Assembly: GCA_016720745.1 (NCBI GenBank)
Contig: JADKKA010000019.1
Location: forward strand, 434,001-498,000
Direction of reading: 5' to 3'
Source: Chitinophagaceae bacterium
GTDB lineage: Bacteria > Bacteroidota > Bacteroidia > Chitinophagales > Chitinophagaceae
DNA length: 64,000 nucleotides
Positions 8,951 through 16,926 of the stretch are shown piece by piece. Made by a program: the position numbers and the translations under genes. Each line of letters starts with the position of its first letter. Position 1 is the first letter of the stretch. Under the pieces are notes generated by a model, which saw only the letters and a list, made by a program, of their open reading frames with translations, made no database searches and was not told the DNA's origin.

Positions 8951-9361
8951 TTACCTGTATTTCAGGAAAAGGATTTCATGATGCCAGTATCCGTAAACAG
9001 GGTTTACCGAGGTACTGGAACGGGAAATCAGCCCTTTTCCCAGGGAATCAATAGTGGTTTGGCTGTTGACCTGGGTGCCCTGGGCCGGAATAAACTGGTC
9101 CATAAAATAAACCGCATCTGCCCCGTTTGTCCTGGCTTTTGCCAGGGCCTGTTGCAGCATTTGTTCCCGATTGGGTAAGCCACGCCAATTGGGAACCTGG
9201 TACCCTTTTCCAATGACCAGGTAGGGGCGGGGGATTGCTTTTTCATCCACAAAAACATCAACCCTTGTTGTGGGGGTTTCTTTGCTGCCCACATATTCAA
9301 AACGGGTGCTGTGGCAGGAAAGGAATACAAGACTCAGCAAGAGGGGGTAGATTTTTCTCAT
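8951..9361 (-). CDS. Putative lipoprotein of unknown function
   Basis: The 136-residue protein has a short lipoprotein signal, MRKIYPLLLSLVFLSC, with a lipobox Cys at 16. The mature part contains NREQMLQQALAKARTNGADAV (about 83-103), a helix-plus-GADAV pattern also seen in small YbjQ/Rcs-like folds, followed by a beta-rich end (GYWHHEILFLKYR). I do not recognise the family. It is probably attached to the outer or inner membrane. It lies between the ABC transporter ATPase gene and sucD on the same strand. Confidence 0.7.
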   Translation of the reverse strand: MRKIYPLLLSLVFLSCHSTRFEYVGSKETPTTRVDVFVDEKAIPRPYLVIGKGYQVPNWRGLPNREQMLQQALAKARTNGADAVYFMDQFIPAQGTQVNSQTTIDSLGKGLISRSSTSVNPVYGYWHHEILFLKYR

Positions 9362-9439
9362 ATGGCGTTTGTTTTTACAAATGCCACAGGAACCATTCCA
9401 GTTACCTATTTACGAATTCAATCGTTTGTTAAAAGGGGG

Positions 9440-10249
9440 TTATTTCAGCAGCTCATCCATATTCCGGTCATCGGCAATTTTGCCTTTTTGTTCCAGCATG
9501 CGCATATCCTTGGCATCCTGCAGGAACTCGGAAGCAAATATGAAGTCATTCAGTCGCTGGTTCTTACTGAAAATGATTTCCTGATTCGTGCCTTCCCATT
9601 CCTTATTCCCCTTGTACATGTAGAGGATATAATTACCAATTTCCATGACACTGTTCATGTCATGGGTGTTGATCACTGTGGTGATATTGTATTCTACGGT
9701 GATTTCCTTGATGAGTTTGTCAATCACTAAAGAGGTTTGCGGATCGAGTCCCGAATTGGGTTCGTCACAAAAAAGATATTTGGGATTGAGTACAATCGCA
9801 CGGGCAAGGGCTACCCGCTTTTTCATACCACCACTTAACTCAGCCGGGAATTTCCGATTCACATCCGGCAGGTTCACCCGGTTGAGTACCTCATTCACCC
9901 TGTCCAGTTTCTTTTTGTAGGTCCAGTCGGTAAACATACTCAGGGGAAACATGATATTCTGCTCCACGTTCAGACTGTCGAATAGTGCTGAACCCTGGAA
10001 AAGCATTCCGATTTCTTTTCTTATTTCCGTTTTATCCCTCCCTTCCATTGCTGTAAAATCATGTCCGCCATAGAGGATGCTTCCGTGATCAGGATCAAAC
10101 AAACCCACCATGCATTTCATGAGCACGGTCTTTCCGCTGCCACTGGCCCCAATGATCAGGTTGCACTGACCAGCTTTCATCACCGCACTTACATCCTGGA
10201 TGATGATTTTGCTGTCAAAACTTTTTTGTATGTTTTTTACTTCTATCAT
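9440..10249 (-). CDS. ABC transporter ATP-binding protein, MlaF type
   Basis: The 269-residue protein has Walker A GASGSGKT (34-41), the signature LSGGMKKR (138-145) and Walker B YLFCDEP (158-164). The 'MKKR' form of the signature and the SGLDP after Walker B are typical of MlaF/Mkl ATPases. These drive phospholipid or lipid traffic between the inner and outer membranes. The gene follows the MlaE-like permease gene by 15 bp, so the two form an operon. No MlaD substrate-binding gene is visible next to them. Confidence 0.93.
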   Translation of the reverse strand: MIEVKNIQKSFDSKIIIQDVSAVMKAGQCNLIIGASGSGKTVLMKCMVGLFDPDHGSILYGGHDFTAMEGRDKTEIRKEIGMLFQGSALFDSLNVEQNIMFPLSMFTDWTYKKKLDRVNEVLNRVNLPDVNRKFPAELSGGMKKRVALARAIVLNPKYLFCDEPNSGLDPQTSLVIDKLIKEITVEYNITTVINTHDMNSVMEIGNYILYMYKGNKEWEGTNQEIIFSKNQRLNDFIFASEFLQDAKDMRMLEQKGKIADDRNMDELLK

Positions 10250-10264
10250 AAATCAGTTGCCGGC

Positions 10265-11026
10265 CTAGGTAGGCAGCAGCAAAGCGGATAATATATAATC
10301 AAATAATAGAATCAGGATACAACTAACCACCACTGCCTTCGTACTGGCTCTGCCAATCTCTAATGCGCCGCCTTTTACAAAATAGCCATAGAATGCGGGG
10401 ACACTGGAAATGATAAAGGCAAAAACATAGGACTTGGTCAGGGCAAACTTGATGGTATAGGGGTCAAAAAATTCTTTTAATCCACGATCATAAGTATAGC
10501 CATCAATGATACCGGAAGCCACACCGGCCAGTCGGCCGCCCCAGATACCAAGGGCCATGGCAATTACAACCAGTAACGGAATCATGATCAGTGCTGCGAC
10601 TACTTTAGGTAGTATGAGATAGGTCTTTGTCTTGATTCCCATGATCTCAAGCGCATCAATCTGTTCACTCACCCGCATATTACCCAGTTCGCTCGCTATC
10701 CGGCTGCCGGCCACACCGGCCAGTACAATACAAACCAGGGTAGGGGCAAATTCCAGAACCACGGTATCCCTTACAATCTGGGCAATGGTCGAGGGAGGGA
10801 TCAGGGGACTCACCAGCTGGTAAGCCGTTTGAATGGTGGATACGGCCCCGATAAAGACGGAAATGATCGCCACGATTCCCAGGGAACCAAAACCAATTTC
10901 GGTACACTGGTGGATCAGTTCTTTCCAGTACATTTTTCCGTTTTCGGGACGGGCAAACATACCCTTGATCATGAGCAGGTAACGGCCTATGTCGGAGAAG
11001 ATGGTCATTCGGGATGTAAAATACAA
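10265..11026 (-). CDS. ABC transporter permease, MlaE family
   Basis: The 253-residue membrane protein has about five hydrophobic segments. The conserved MlaE core is clear: a cytoplasmic-loop motif ELGNMRVSEQIDALEIMG (about 136-153) and LEFAPTLVCIVLAGVAGSRIA just before it. The family moves phospholipids across the periplasm together with an MlaF ATPase, which is encoded next. The start could also be the second Met (MTIFSD). Confidence 0.92.
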   Translation of the reverse strand: MYFTSRMTIFSDIGRYLLMIKGMFARPENGKMYWKELIHQCTEIGFGSLGIVAIISVFIGAVSTIQTAYQLVSPLIPPSTIAQIVRDTVVLEFAPTLVCIVLAGVAGSRIASELGNMRVSEQIDALEIMGIKTKTYLILPKVVAALIMIPLLVVIAMALGIWGGRLAGVASGIIDGYTYDRGLKEFFDPYTIKFALTKSYVFAFIISSVPAFYGYFVKGGALEIGRASTKAVVVSCILILLFDYILSALLLPT

Positions 11027-11052
11027 CCAAAACCGGTTAGGGGAAAATTAAA

Positions 11053-11075
11053 GAAGCAGGGGGATTCCCTGCTTC
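11053..11075 (-). terminator. Hairpin between maeB and the mla-like operon
   Basis: A perfect 8-bp stem GAAGCAGG/CCTGCTTC with a 7-nt loop lies about 90 bp downstream of the maeB stop. On the minus strand it is followed by TTTAATTTTCC, a weak T-run. Confidence 0.6.
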
Positions 11076-11164
11076 CGGATCTATTCCAATTATTACAATT
11101 ATTTCAGTTCAATCGCACCGGGTTCCTCAATAACCGGTTTCAGCGGTTGGAGCCTCGCAGATTA

Positions 11165-13504
11165 TTAATCCCGGGATGCTTTCCGGAATCTTTTCCACCA
11201 TTTTGATTTCTTCACAATCTCATCAGTAGGGGCCATACTCTTGATCTGGGCATCCACTACAGCTACCAGCGCCATATTAAGAATACTTCTTACCGAACTG
11301 CCTAATTGCAGGATATGGACTGGTTTATTCAGACCCAGCAAAATTGGACCGACTGCATCAGCTGTATCCAGTTCCTTCATCAGGTTATAGGCAATATTAC
11401 CAGCAGCCAGGTTGGGGAAGATCAGGGTGTTTACGTCTTTGTCCACCAGTTCGCTGAAAGGATAATTCTCCTTCATCAGTTCTTTATTGAAAGCCACACT
11501 GGCCTGCATTTCGCCATCCACGATCAGTCCCGGATTTTTTTCTTTCACGATCAGTCTGGCTTTTGCCACCAGTTGGGCTTCGGGGGAATCACTGCTGCCG
11601 AAATTGGAATAACTCAGCATGGCAATCCGGGGAACAATATTGAAGTTGCGTACTTCCTTGGCTGCCATGAGAGTGATCTCCGCCAGTTCTTCAGCGGTTG
11701 GATTAAAGTTCACGGTGGTATCTGCCAGGAACAGCGGTCCTTTTTTCGTAAGCATCAGGTACATACCGGCAATCTTGGATACACCAGGTTCGGTACCGAT
11801 CACCTGGATCGCCGGTCGAATAGTGTCCGGATAATTTTTGGTCAGACCAGAAATCATCGCATCCGCATCTCCGCATTCCACCATCATCGCGCCATAATAG
11901 TTACGGTCGCGCATGATCTTCCTGGATTCATAGGAATTAAAGCCACGGCGGCCTCTTTTTGCCAGGAAGATATCGGCATATTTATTTCTTCTTTCTTCGT
12001 TCTCGTCACTGCGCGGATCAATGATTGGCAGGCTTTCGAGATCAATACCATTTTCTGCAGCGATCCGGTGGATGCGTTTTTCATCGCCCAGTAACATGGG
12101 ATAGCCGATGCCCTCATCAAATACGATTTGAGCAGCTTTCAGAATCTTCACATTATCTGCTTCCGCAAACACGATTCTTTTGGGATCACGGCGGGCTTTG
12201 TTACCAATGACACGCATCACCTGGTTATCCAGTCCCAGTCGCTTATTCAGGTTATTGATATAGTTGTCCCAGTTGGCAATCGGCAATTTGGCAATGCCAC
12301 TATCCATTGCGGCTTTGGCAACCGCAGGCGCTACCGTGGAAAGTAGTCTTGGATCCAGTGGTTTGGGAATGATATAATTCGGGCCGAATGAAATATTCTT
12401 TTCATTGTAAGCCATGTTCACAATATCCGGAACGGTAGTCTTGGCCAGATCAGCCAGGGCCTTCACCGCAGCGAGTTTCATTTCTTCGTTGATATGTTTT
12501 GCTCTAACATCCAGTGCACCCCGGAAGATATATGGAAAGCCCAGTACATTGTTCACCTGATTGGGATAATCACTTCGGCCGGTGGCCATGATGATATCTT
12601 TCCGGGCACCGGTGGCATCTTCCCAACTGATTTCAGGATCGGGGTTGGCCATGGCAAAAACAATTGGATTTTTAGCCATGCCTTTTACCATTTCAGCTGT
12701 TACGCAATTACCAGAACTCAATCCGATGAATACATCTGCATCCTTCATGGCTTCTGCCAAAGTCATATCGTGTTTTCCATTGGCATATTGAATTTTCAAT
12801 TCGTCCAGGTCCGTTCTTCCTTTGTGCAGCACTCCTTTACGGTCAAACATCAGGAAGTTTTCATGCCGGGCTCCCAACGCTTCATAGAGTCGGCTGCAGG
12901 AAATAGCAGCAGCACCTGCCCCATTCACAACAAATTTTGCTTTTTCGATTTTCTTTTTTTGAATTTCCAATGCATTCAATAATGCAGCGCCCGAAATAAT
13001 GGCTGTTCCGTGCTGGTCATCATGCATCACCGGAATCTGCATCTGTTTTTTCAGTTCTCTTTCAATATAAAAGCATTCGGGTGCCTTGATATCTTCAAGA
13101 TTGATGCCTCCAAAAGTCGGTTCCAGGGCTTTTACAATCTGTACAAATTTTTCAGGATCCTTTTCATTGATCTCAATATCGAATACATCGATATCAGCAA
13201 ATATTTTGAAAAGAACGCCCTTGCCTTCCATCACCGGTTTACCGGCTTCAGGTCCGATATCGCCCAGTCCGAGTACGGCTGTTCCATTACTGATAACGGC
13301 TACGAGGTTGCCCTTGGCGGTGTACTTGTAAACGTTCTCAATATCTTCAGCAATCTCCAGACAGGGAGCAGCCACACCGGGGCTATAGGCAAGGGATAAA
13401 TCTCTTTGTGTCTTGGCTTCTTTGGTGGGGATTACTTCGATCTTTCCAGGCCTTCCCTTTGCATGGTATTCGAGGGCCTGTTGTTTGCGGAGTTCATTCT
13501 GCAT
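11165..13504 (-). CDS. maeB: NADP-dependent malic enzyme with C-terminal phosphotransacetylase domain
   Basis: The 779-residue protein has the two-domain layout of MaeB. Residues 1 to about 430 are malic enzyme (LAYSPGVAAPCLEIAEDI, the substrate region IPVMHDDQHGTAIISGAA, and the NAD(P) site FVVNGAGAAAISCSRLYEALG). Residues from about 430 to 779 are a phosphate acetyl/butyryltransferase-like domain (RIVFAEADNVKILKAAQ, MVECGDADAMISGLTKNYPD). The enzyme decarboxylates malate to pyruvate with NADPH; in homologs the second domain is regulatory and binds acetyl-CoA. The gene stands alone. After tandem stops the same frame stays open for about 24 codons, which may be an old C-terminus or chance. 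Confidence 0.96.
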   Translation of the reverse strand: MQNELRKQQALEYHAKGRPGKIEVIPTKEAKTQRDLSLAYSPGVAAPCLEIAEDIENVYKYTAKGNLVAVISNGTAVLGLGDIGPEAGKPVMEGKGVLFKIFADIDVFDIEINEKDPEKFVQIVKALEPTFGGINLEDIKAPECFYIERELKKQMQIPVMHDDQHGTAIISGAALLNALEIQKKKIEKAKFVVNGAGAAAISCSRLYEALGARHENFLMFDRKGVLHKGRTDLDELKIQYANGKHDMTLAEAMKDADVFIGLSSGNCVTAEMVKGMAKNPIVFAMANPDPEISWEDATGARKDIIMATGRSDYPNQVNNVLGFPYIFRGALDVRAKHINEEMKLAAVKALADLAKTTVPDIVNMAYNEKNISFGPNYIIPKPLDPRLLSTVAPAVAKAAMDSGIAKLPIANWDNYINNLNKRLGLDNQVMRVIGNKARRDPKRIVFAEADNVKILKAAQIVFDEGIGYPMLLGDEKRIHRIAAENGIDLESLPIIDPRSDENEERRNKYADIFLAKRGRRGFNSYESRKIMRDRNYYGAMMVECGDADAMISGLTKNYPDTIRPAIQVIGTEPGVSKIAGMYLMLTKKGPLFLADTTVNFNPTAEELAEITLMAAKEVRNFNIVPRIAMLSYSNFGSSDSPEAQLVAKARLIVKEKNPGLIVDGEMQASVAFNKELMKENYPFSELVDKDVNTLIFPNLAAGNIAYNLMKELDTADAVGPILLGLNKPVHILQLGSSVRSILNMALVAVVDAQIKSMAPTDEIVKKSKWWKRFRKASRD

Positions 13505-13614
13505 ATCGTTATTTTAAGCGTCGCTGCCGGGATCTTATGGCAGAGCGGGATGCAATGTACGCATTTATATTGCAAGGGGTTTTTAACCAGCCTTACGGGT
13601 GCTGATAGATTTTG

Positions 13615-14796
13615 TTATGATAACCGCACCTGACTGCCCAGCCAGGCCATCATTCCCATGCCGTTTTCTATGGCGTCTTCATCAATGTTAAAAGTTGGGG
13701 TGTGTACTCCGGATATTATGCCTTTTGATTTATTCATGGTACCCAGCCGGTAAAAGCAGGCGGGGATCTGCTGCGCATAATAGCCAAAATCTTCTGCCCC
13801 CATTCGTAATTCAGTTTCACTTACATTTTCTGCTCCCTGGAAGGTTTCCGCCAGCTGCCTTGCATTATTGCTGAGTTGCTCATTGTTCATCACACAGGGA
13901 TAACCAACATCAATATGCAGGTATACGTCTCCGCCCATCGAGCGGCAAAGATTTTCAGCAGTCTGTCTGATGAGCTCATGTGCTTTGAAACGCCATTCTT
14001 CATCCATGGCCCTGAATGTACCCATCAGTTTTACTTCATTAGGGATCACATTGGTGGTATTGCCCCCATTGATCGCCGAGATAGATAATACAGAGGGATT
14101 GAAAGGATTATTGTTACGGCTGATGATTTGTTGTAAGGCAATGATCAGATGCGATGCAATCAGGATCGGATCCACTACCAGGTGCGGAGAAGCAGCATGC
14201 CCGCCTTTTCCTTTTACAGTAATATACAATTCATCAGCACTGGCCATTACCTGACCGCCGCGAAAACTTAACTTTCCCACTTCCATGGCCGTGTGTACAT
14301 GCAGTGCAAGGATGCCTTGTGGTTTTGGATTTTCCAGAACACCATCTTTAATCATCAATGAAGCGCCACCTGGATTTTTTTCTTCGCCGGGTTGAAAGAT
14401 CAGTTTTATGGTTCCTTCCCATTCGTTTTTTAATTCTTGTAATATTTTGGCAGCCCCCAGTAAACAGGTGGTATGTACATCATGTCCGCAGGCATGCATC
14501 ACCCCGGGGTTTTGTGATTTATAAGGCAGGTCATTTTCTTCCAGTATCGGCAATGCATCCATATCGGCGCGCAGGGCGATGATACGGCTCTCAGGGTTTT
14601 TCCCTTTTATCAATCCCACTACACCAGTAGTGGCTTTTACTTCGAATGGAATGCCGAATTCTTTCAGTTTGCCCTGTACATATTTCGAGGTTTCAAATTC
14701 CTGGTAGCTCAGTTCAGGATGGGAGTGCAGGTGATGTCGCACAGCAATGAATTCAGGAGCAAATTGTTTGGCCAGTGATTGTATAGTCGAAAGCAT
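13615..14796 (-). CDS. M20 family amidohydrolase (N-acyl-amino-acid / hippurate hydrolase type)
   Basis: The protein has about 393 residues if it starts at the ATG at 14796; a TTG two codons earlier is less likely. Metal-binding motifs of the M20D peptidases are present: HHLHSHPELSYQEFETS, RADMDALPI, and MHACGHDVHTTCLLGAAK. A Glu pair follows in IFQPGEEKNPGGA, with a late HTPTF. Family members remove acyl groups from amino acids using two metal ions. No signal peptide is seen, so it is cytoplasmic. A -7 box sits 3 bp before the ATG. Confidence 0.93.
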   Translation of the reverse strand: MLSTIQSLAKQFAPEFIAVRHHLHSHPELSYQEFETSKYVQGKLKEFGIPFEVKATTGVVGLIKGKNPESRIIALRADMDALPILEENDLPYKSQNPGVMHACGHDVHTTCLLGAAKILQELKNEWEGTIKLIFQPGEEKNPGGASLMIKDGVLENPKPQGILALHVHTAMEVGKLSFRGGQVMASADELYITVKGKGGHAASPHLVVDPILIASHLIIALQQIISRNNNPFNPSVLSISAINGGNTTNVIPNEVKLMGTFRAMDEEWRFKAHELIRQTAENLCRSMGGDVYLHIDVGYPCVMNNEQLSNNARQLAETFQGAENVSETELRMGAEDFGYYAQQIPACFYRLGTMNKSKGIISGVHTPTFNIDEDAIENGMGMMAWLGSQVRLS

Positions 14797-14799
14797 TTG

Positions 14800-14807
14800 C
14801 AAATGTA
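14800..14807 (-). promoter_or_regulatory. -7 box almost touching the M20 hydrolase start
   Basis: The minus strand reads TACATTTG, then CAA, then the ATG. A TTTT at the -33 position has a 19-bp spacer, a 3 of 4 match to TTTG. The layout is the same as at 669-676. Confidence 0.5.
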
Positions 14808-14869
14808 GGGCATCCCGGTCCTCGAAAAAACCGCAGAAGTTCCGGTGATTTTCAATAATTTACAAACTA

Positions 14870-15415
14870 ATGAAGTCACTGATTTGCTCCGCCTTGCTGA
14901 TCTTGTATTCCTGTGCCGCCCAGGCACAGTCCGTGCAAGCGGTACCCTATCCTTTTTTAAATCAACCCATCTCTTTATTCCGGGATTCCCTGATCTGTGT
15001 AATGAATATGGATCTCGGAAAAACATATGATGAAAAACCTGATTGCCTGAGTTTCCGCCACACAGACTCCCTTGCTATCTACCGATATGGGTCTGTTGCC
15101 TTTCATGGAGTTATACTTTCTGTGGATACCCCAAACGGGCTCATTAGTAACATCGTGCATTTTAAAGCTTCCTTATGGGGAGTGGATAGTGTCAATGTAA
15201 AGAAAGATTTCCGGACCTTGACCGCTTTTTTCGATTCCACTATGGGTAAAAGAATTCCAGTGAAAAGGCCATTACAGGAAAGAGAAAAAGTATTAGTCTG
15301 GCGCACTCCTTCAAATCAAATCGCCCTGCAGCTGATAACATTCGAACGGAAAAAAGGTAGAAAAGTGGCGGCCATTTTTAACTTAGTAGTAGAACAATTG
15401 AAGAAAAATCCTTAA
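14870..15415 (+). CDS. Exported protein of unknown function
   Basis: The 181-residue protein has a signal peptide (MKSLICSALLILYSCAAQAQ, cleavage near 20). The mature part alternates short beta segments and charged turns (MDLGKTYDEKPDCLSFRHTDSL, IPVKRPLQEREKVLVWRTPS). I do not recognise a family. It converges on the SPOR gene with no bases between the two stop codons. Confidence 0.65.
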   Translation: MKSLICSALLILYSCAAQAQSVQAVPYPFLNQPISLFRDSLICVMNMDLGKTYDEKPDCLSFRHTDSLAIYRYGSVAFHGVILSVDTPNGLISNIVHFKASLWGVDSVNVKKDFRTLTAFFDSTMGKRIPVKRPLQEREKVLVWRTPSNQIALQLITFERKKGRKVAAIFNLVVEQLKKNP

Positions 15416-15874
15416 TCAGCTTTCGTCTGATTCGCCACCCTTTCCGGGTTTCACTTCAATCACATCTTTCATGATAAATACACCCCTGGGGAAATAGGTG
15501 TTCATTCTTTTCTGATAATTTTCAGCGTCTTTCCGGTCTTTGAAATTGCCGGCCTTTACCCTGAAATAAGGAGACTGATACCAGAGATAGGCTTTGAGAT
15601 CGGGGAAGTAGGTGTACACTTTTGTTTTGGCAGCCAGGGCTTCATCCCGGCTGGTAGTACTGATAATCATTAAACGAAAACCTTTGTCTGTACGACGGGA
15701 ATCACGACTCGTGATCTCGTTGATACTGGCCTGCTTTTTTACAAGCTGGTCCAGACGGGAATCCTGGTGAATAATCACGGTAACACTGTCGTTGGCTGAT
15801 TTGCCGGTACTGTCGGTCTGAGCCAGCAGGCTCAGCGTAAAAAGCGACAGAAAACTAGATAAAATGAATTTCAT
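15416..15874 (-). CDS. SPOR domain-containing exported protein
   Basis: The 152-residue protein has a signal peptide (MKFILSSFLSLFTLSLLAQ), a short linker, and a C-terminal SPOR domain at about 65-140 (KGFRLMIISTTSRDEALAA ... SPYFRVKAGNFKDRKDAENYQKRM). SPOR domains bind denuded peptidoglycan glycan strands, often at division sites, so it is probably periplasmic. A TAnnTTTG box overlaps the end of the preceding gene. Confidence 0.88.
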   Translation of the reverse strand: MKFILSSFLSLFTLSLLAQTDSTGKSANDSVTVIIHQDSRLDQLVKKQASINEITSRDSRRTDKGFRLMIISTTSRDEALAAKTKVYTYFPDLKAYLWYQSPYFRVKAGNFKDRKDAENYQKRMNTYFPRGVFIMKDVIEVKPGKGGESDES

Positions 15875-15902
15875 AATATTTTATAAGGCTCAAAATTCCC
15901 GC

Positions 15903-15910
15903 CAAATTTA
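15903..15910 (-). promoter_or_regulatory. -7 box of the SPOR gene
   Basis: The minus strand reads TAAATTTG, an exact match, 28 bp before the SPOR start codon and overlapping the stop of the upstream ALDH-like gene. Confidence 0.45.
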
Positions 15911-16819
15911 GTATCCTCCCCCCGCACCAGCAATATTTTCGACGGGATGCCAGGTGGTTTTGATTTCCTGGGTGTCCATGATGAGGTAAGGCGACTGACC
16001 CTCAGGGCTTTCCCAGTTCTTTCCGGCGTAAAAGAAAACCCTTTTCAGGTTTTGGGCGCTTTTTTGCCGGATGAGTTGCTGTACCTCAGAATTATTTTCA
16101 CAATAAATGGTTGCATTCACGTCCATATGATCGGCCATCCAGCTTTGCAGTTCGGCCGGCTTTCCTGTCAGGATATTCACCACGCCTCCCGGTAAATCGG
16201 AGGAATGCAGTACTTCTGCCAGGGTGACGGCACAAAGTGGTTTGGTTTCAGATGCCAGGATGATACAGGTATTACCACCGGCTATGACCGGAGCCATTAC
16301 AGAGACCAGACCAAGCAGGCTGTCCTGCTGCGGTGCGATGATGGCCACCACACCCGTGGGTTCCGGAACGGAAAAGTTAAAATGAGAACTGGCAACCGGA
16401 TTCACGGCACTGAATAATTGCTGGAATTTATCGCACCAGCCGGCATAGTAAATCAGCCGGTCAATGGCCAGGTTTACTTCTTTTTCAGCCTTCGCCTTAG
16501 TGCTATCCTGCCTGATTAATTCTTCGATAAACTGGGCCTTCCTGCCTTCCAGCATTTCGGCCATGCGGTAAAGAATCTGGCTCCTGTTGAAAGCTGCTCT
16601 GCCGCTCCAGCCACTAAAGGCGCCACGGGCTGATACAACCGCATCGCGGAAATCTTTACGGGAGCAAAGACAAACATTAGCAAGTTTGTCACCCGCAGCA
16701 TTCACCGGAATATAATACCGGCCTGATTCGGTTCTGGGGAATTGCCCGCCGATATAAATCTTGTAGGTCTTTAGTACTTCCAGTCTGGTGGTCACTGGTT
16801 TTTTAATTGTTTTTTCCAT
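15908..16819 (-). CDS. Truncated aldehyde dehydrogenase-like protein without catalytic domain
   Basis: The 303-residue product starts at ATG 16819 (MEKTIKKPVTTRLEVLK). The frame extends 25 codons further upstream, but that part is an intergenic palindrome. It aligns by eye with the N-terminal NAD-binding half of ALDHs (YIGGQFPRTESGRYYIPVNAA, LIYYAGWCDKFQQLFS, GVVAIIAPQQDSLLGLVSVMAPVIAGGNTC, LPGGVVNILTG). It then ends about 180 residues short: the catalytic Cys loop and the general-base Glu motif are absent. The C-terminus (NIAGAGGGY) appears intact rather than cut mid-domain. It lies behind a complete ALDH and deoC on the same strand and is probably a non-catalytic subunit or pseudoenzyme. 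Confidence 0.8.
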   Translation of the reverse strand: MEKTIKKPVTTRLEVLKTYKIYIGGQFPRTESGRYYIPVNAAGDKLANVCLCSRKDFRDAVVSARGAFSGWSGRAAFNRSQILYRMAEMLEGRKAQFIEELIRQDSTKAKAEKEVNLAIDRLIYYAGWCDKFQQLFSAVNPVASSHFNFSVPEPTGVVAIIAPQQDSLLGLVSVMAPVIAGGNTCIILASETKPLCAVTLAEVLHSSDLPGGVVNILTGKPAELQSWMADHMDVNATIYCENNSEVQQLIRQKSAQNLKRVFFYAGKNWESPEGQSPYLIMDTQEIKTTWHPVENIAGAGGGY

Positions 16820-16832
16820 CCTTATTTTTTTT

Positions 16833-16914
16833 ACCGCGGAGAACAGGAGATCGCGGAGTTTACGCAGAGTAGATTCTTCTCTGCGTAAACTCATTTTCTC
16901 ATGTTCTCTGCGGT
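16833..16914. repeat. Nested palindromic intergenic repeat (cgcggag type)
   Basis: The outer arms ACCGCGGAGAACA and TGTTCTCTGCGGT pair at 12 of 13 positions. The inner arms GAGTTTACGCAGAG and CTCTGCGTAAACTC are a perfect 14-bp stem. It lies between the two ALDH genes. Similar 'cgcagag/ctctgcggtg' elements are common between Bacteroidota genes, and a related one is at 53984-54160. Confidence 0.8.
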
Positions 16915-16926
16915 GAATAATTCAAA

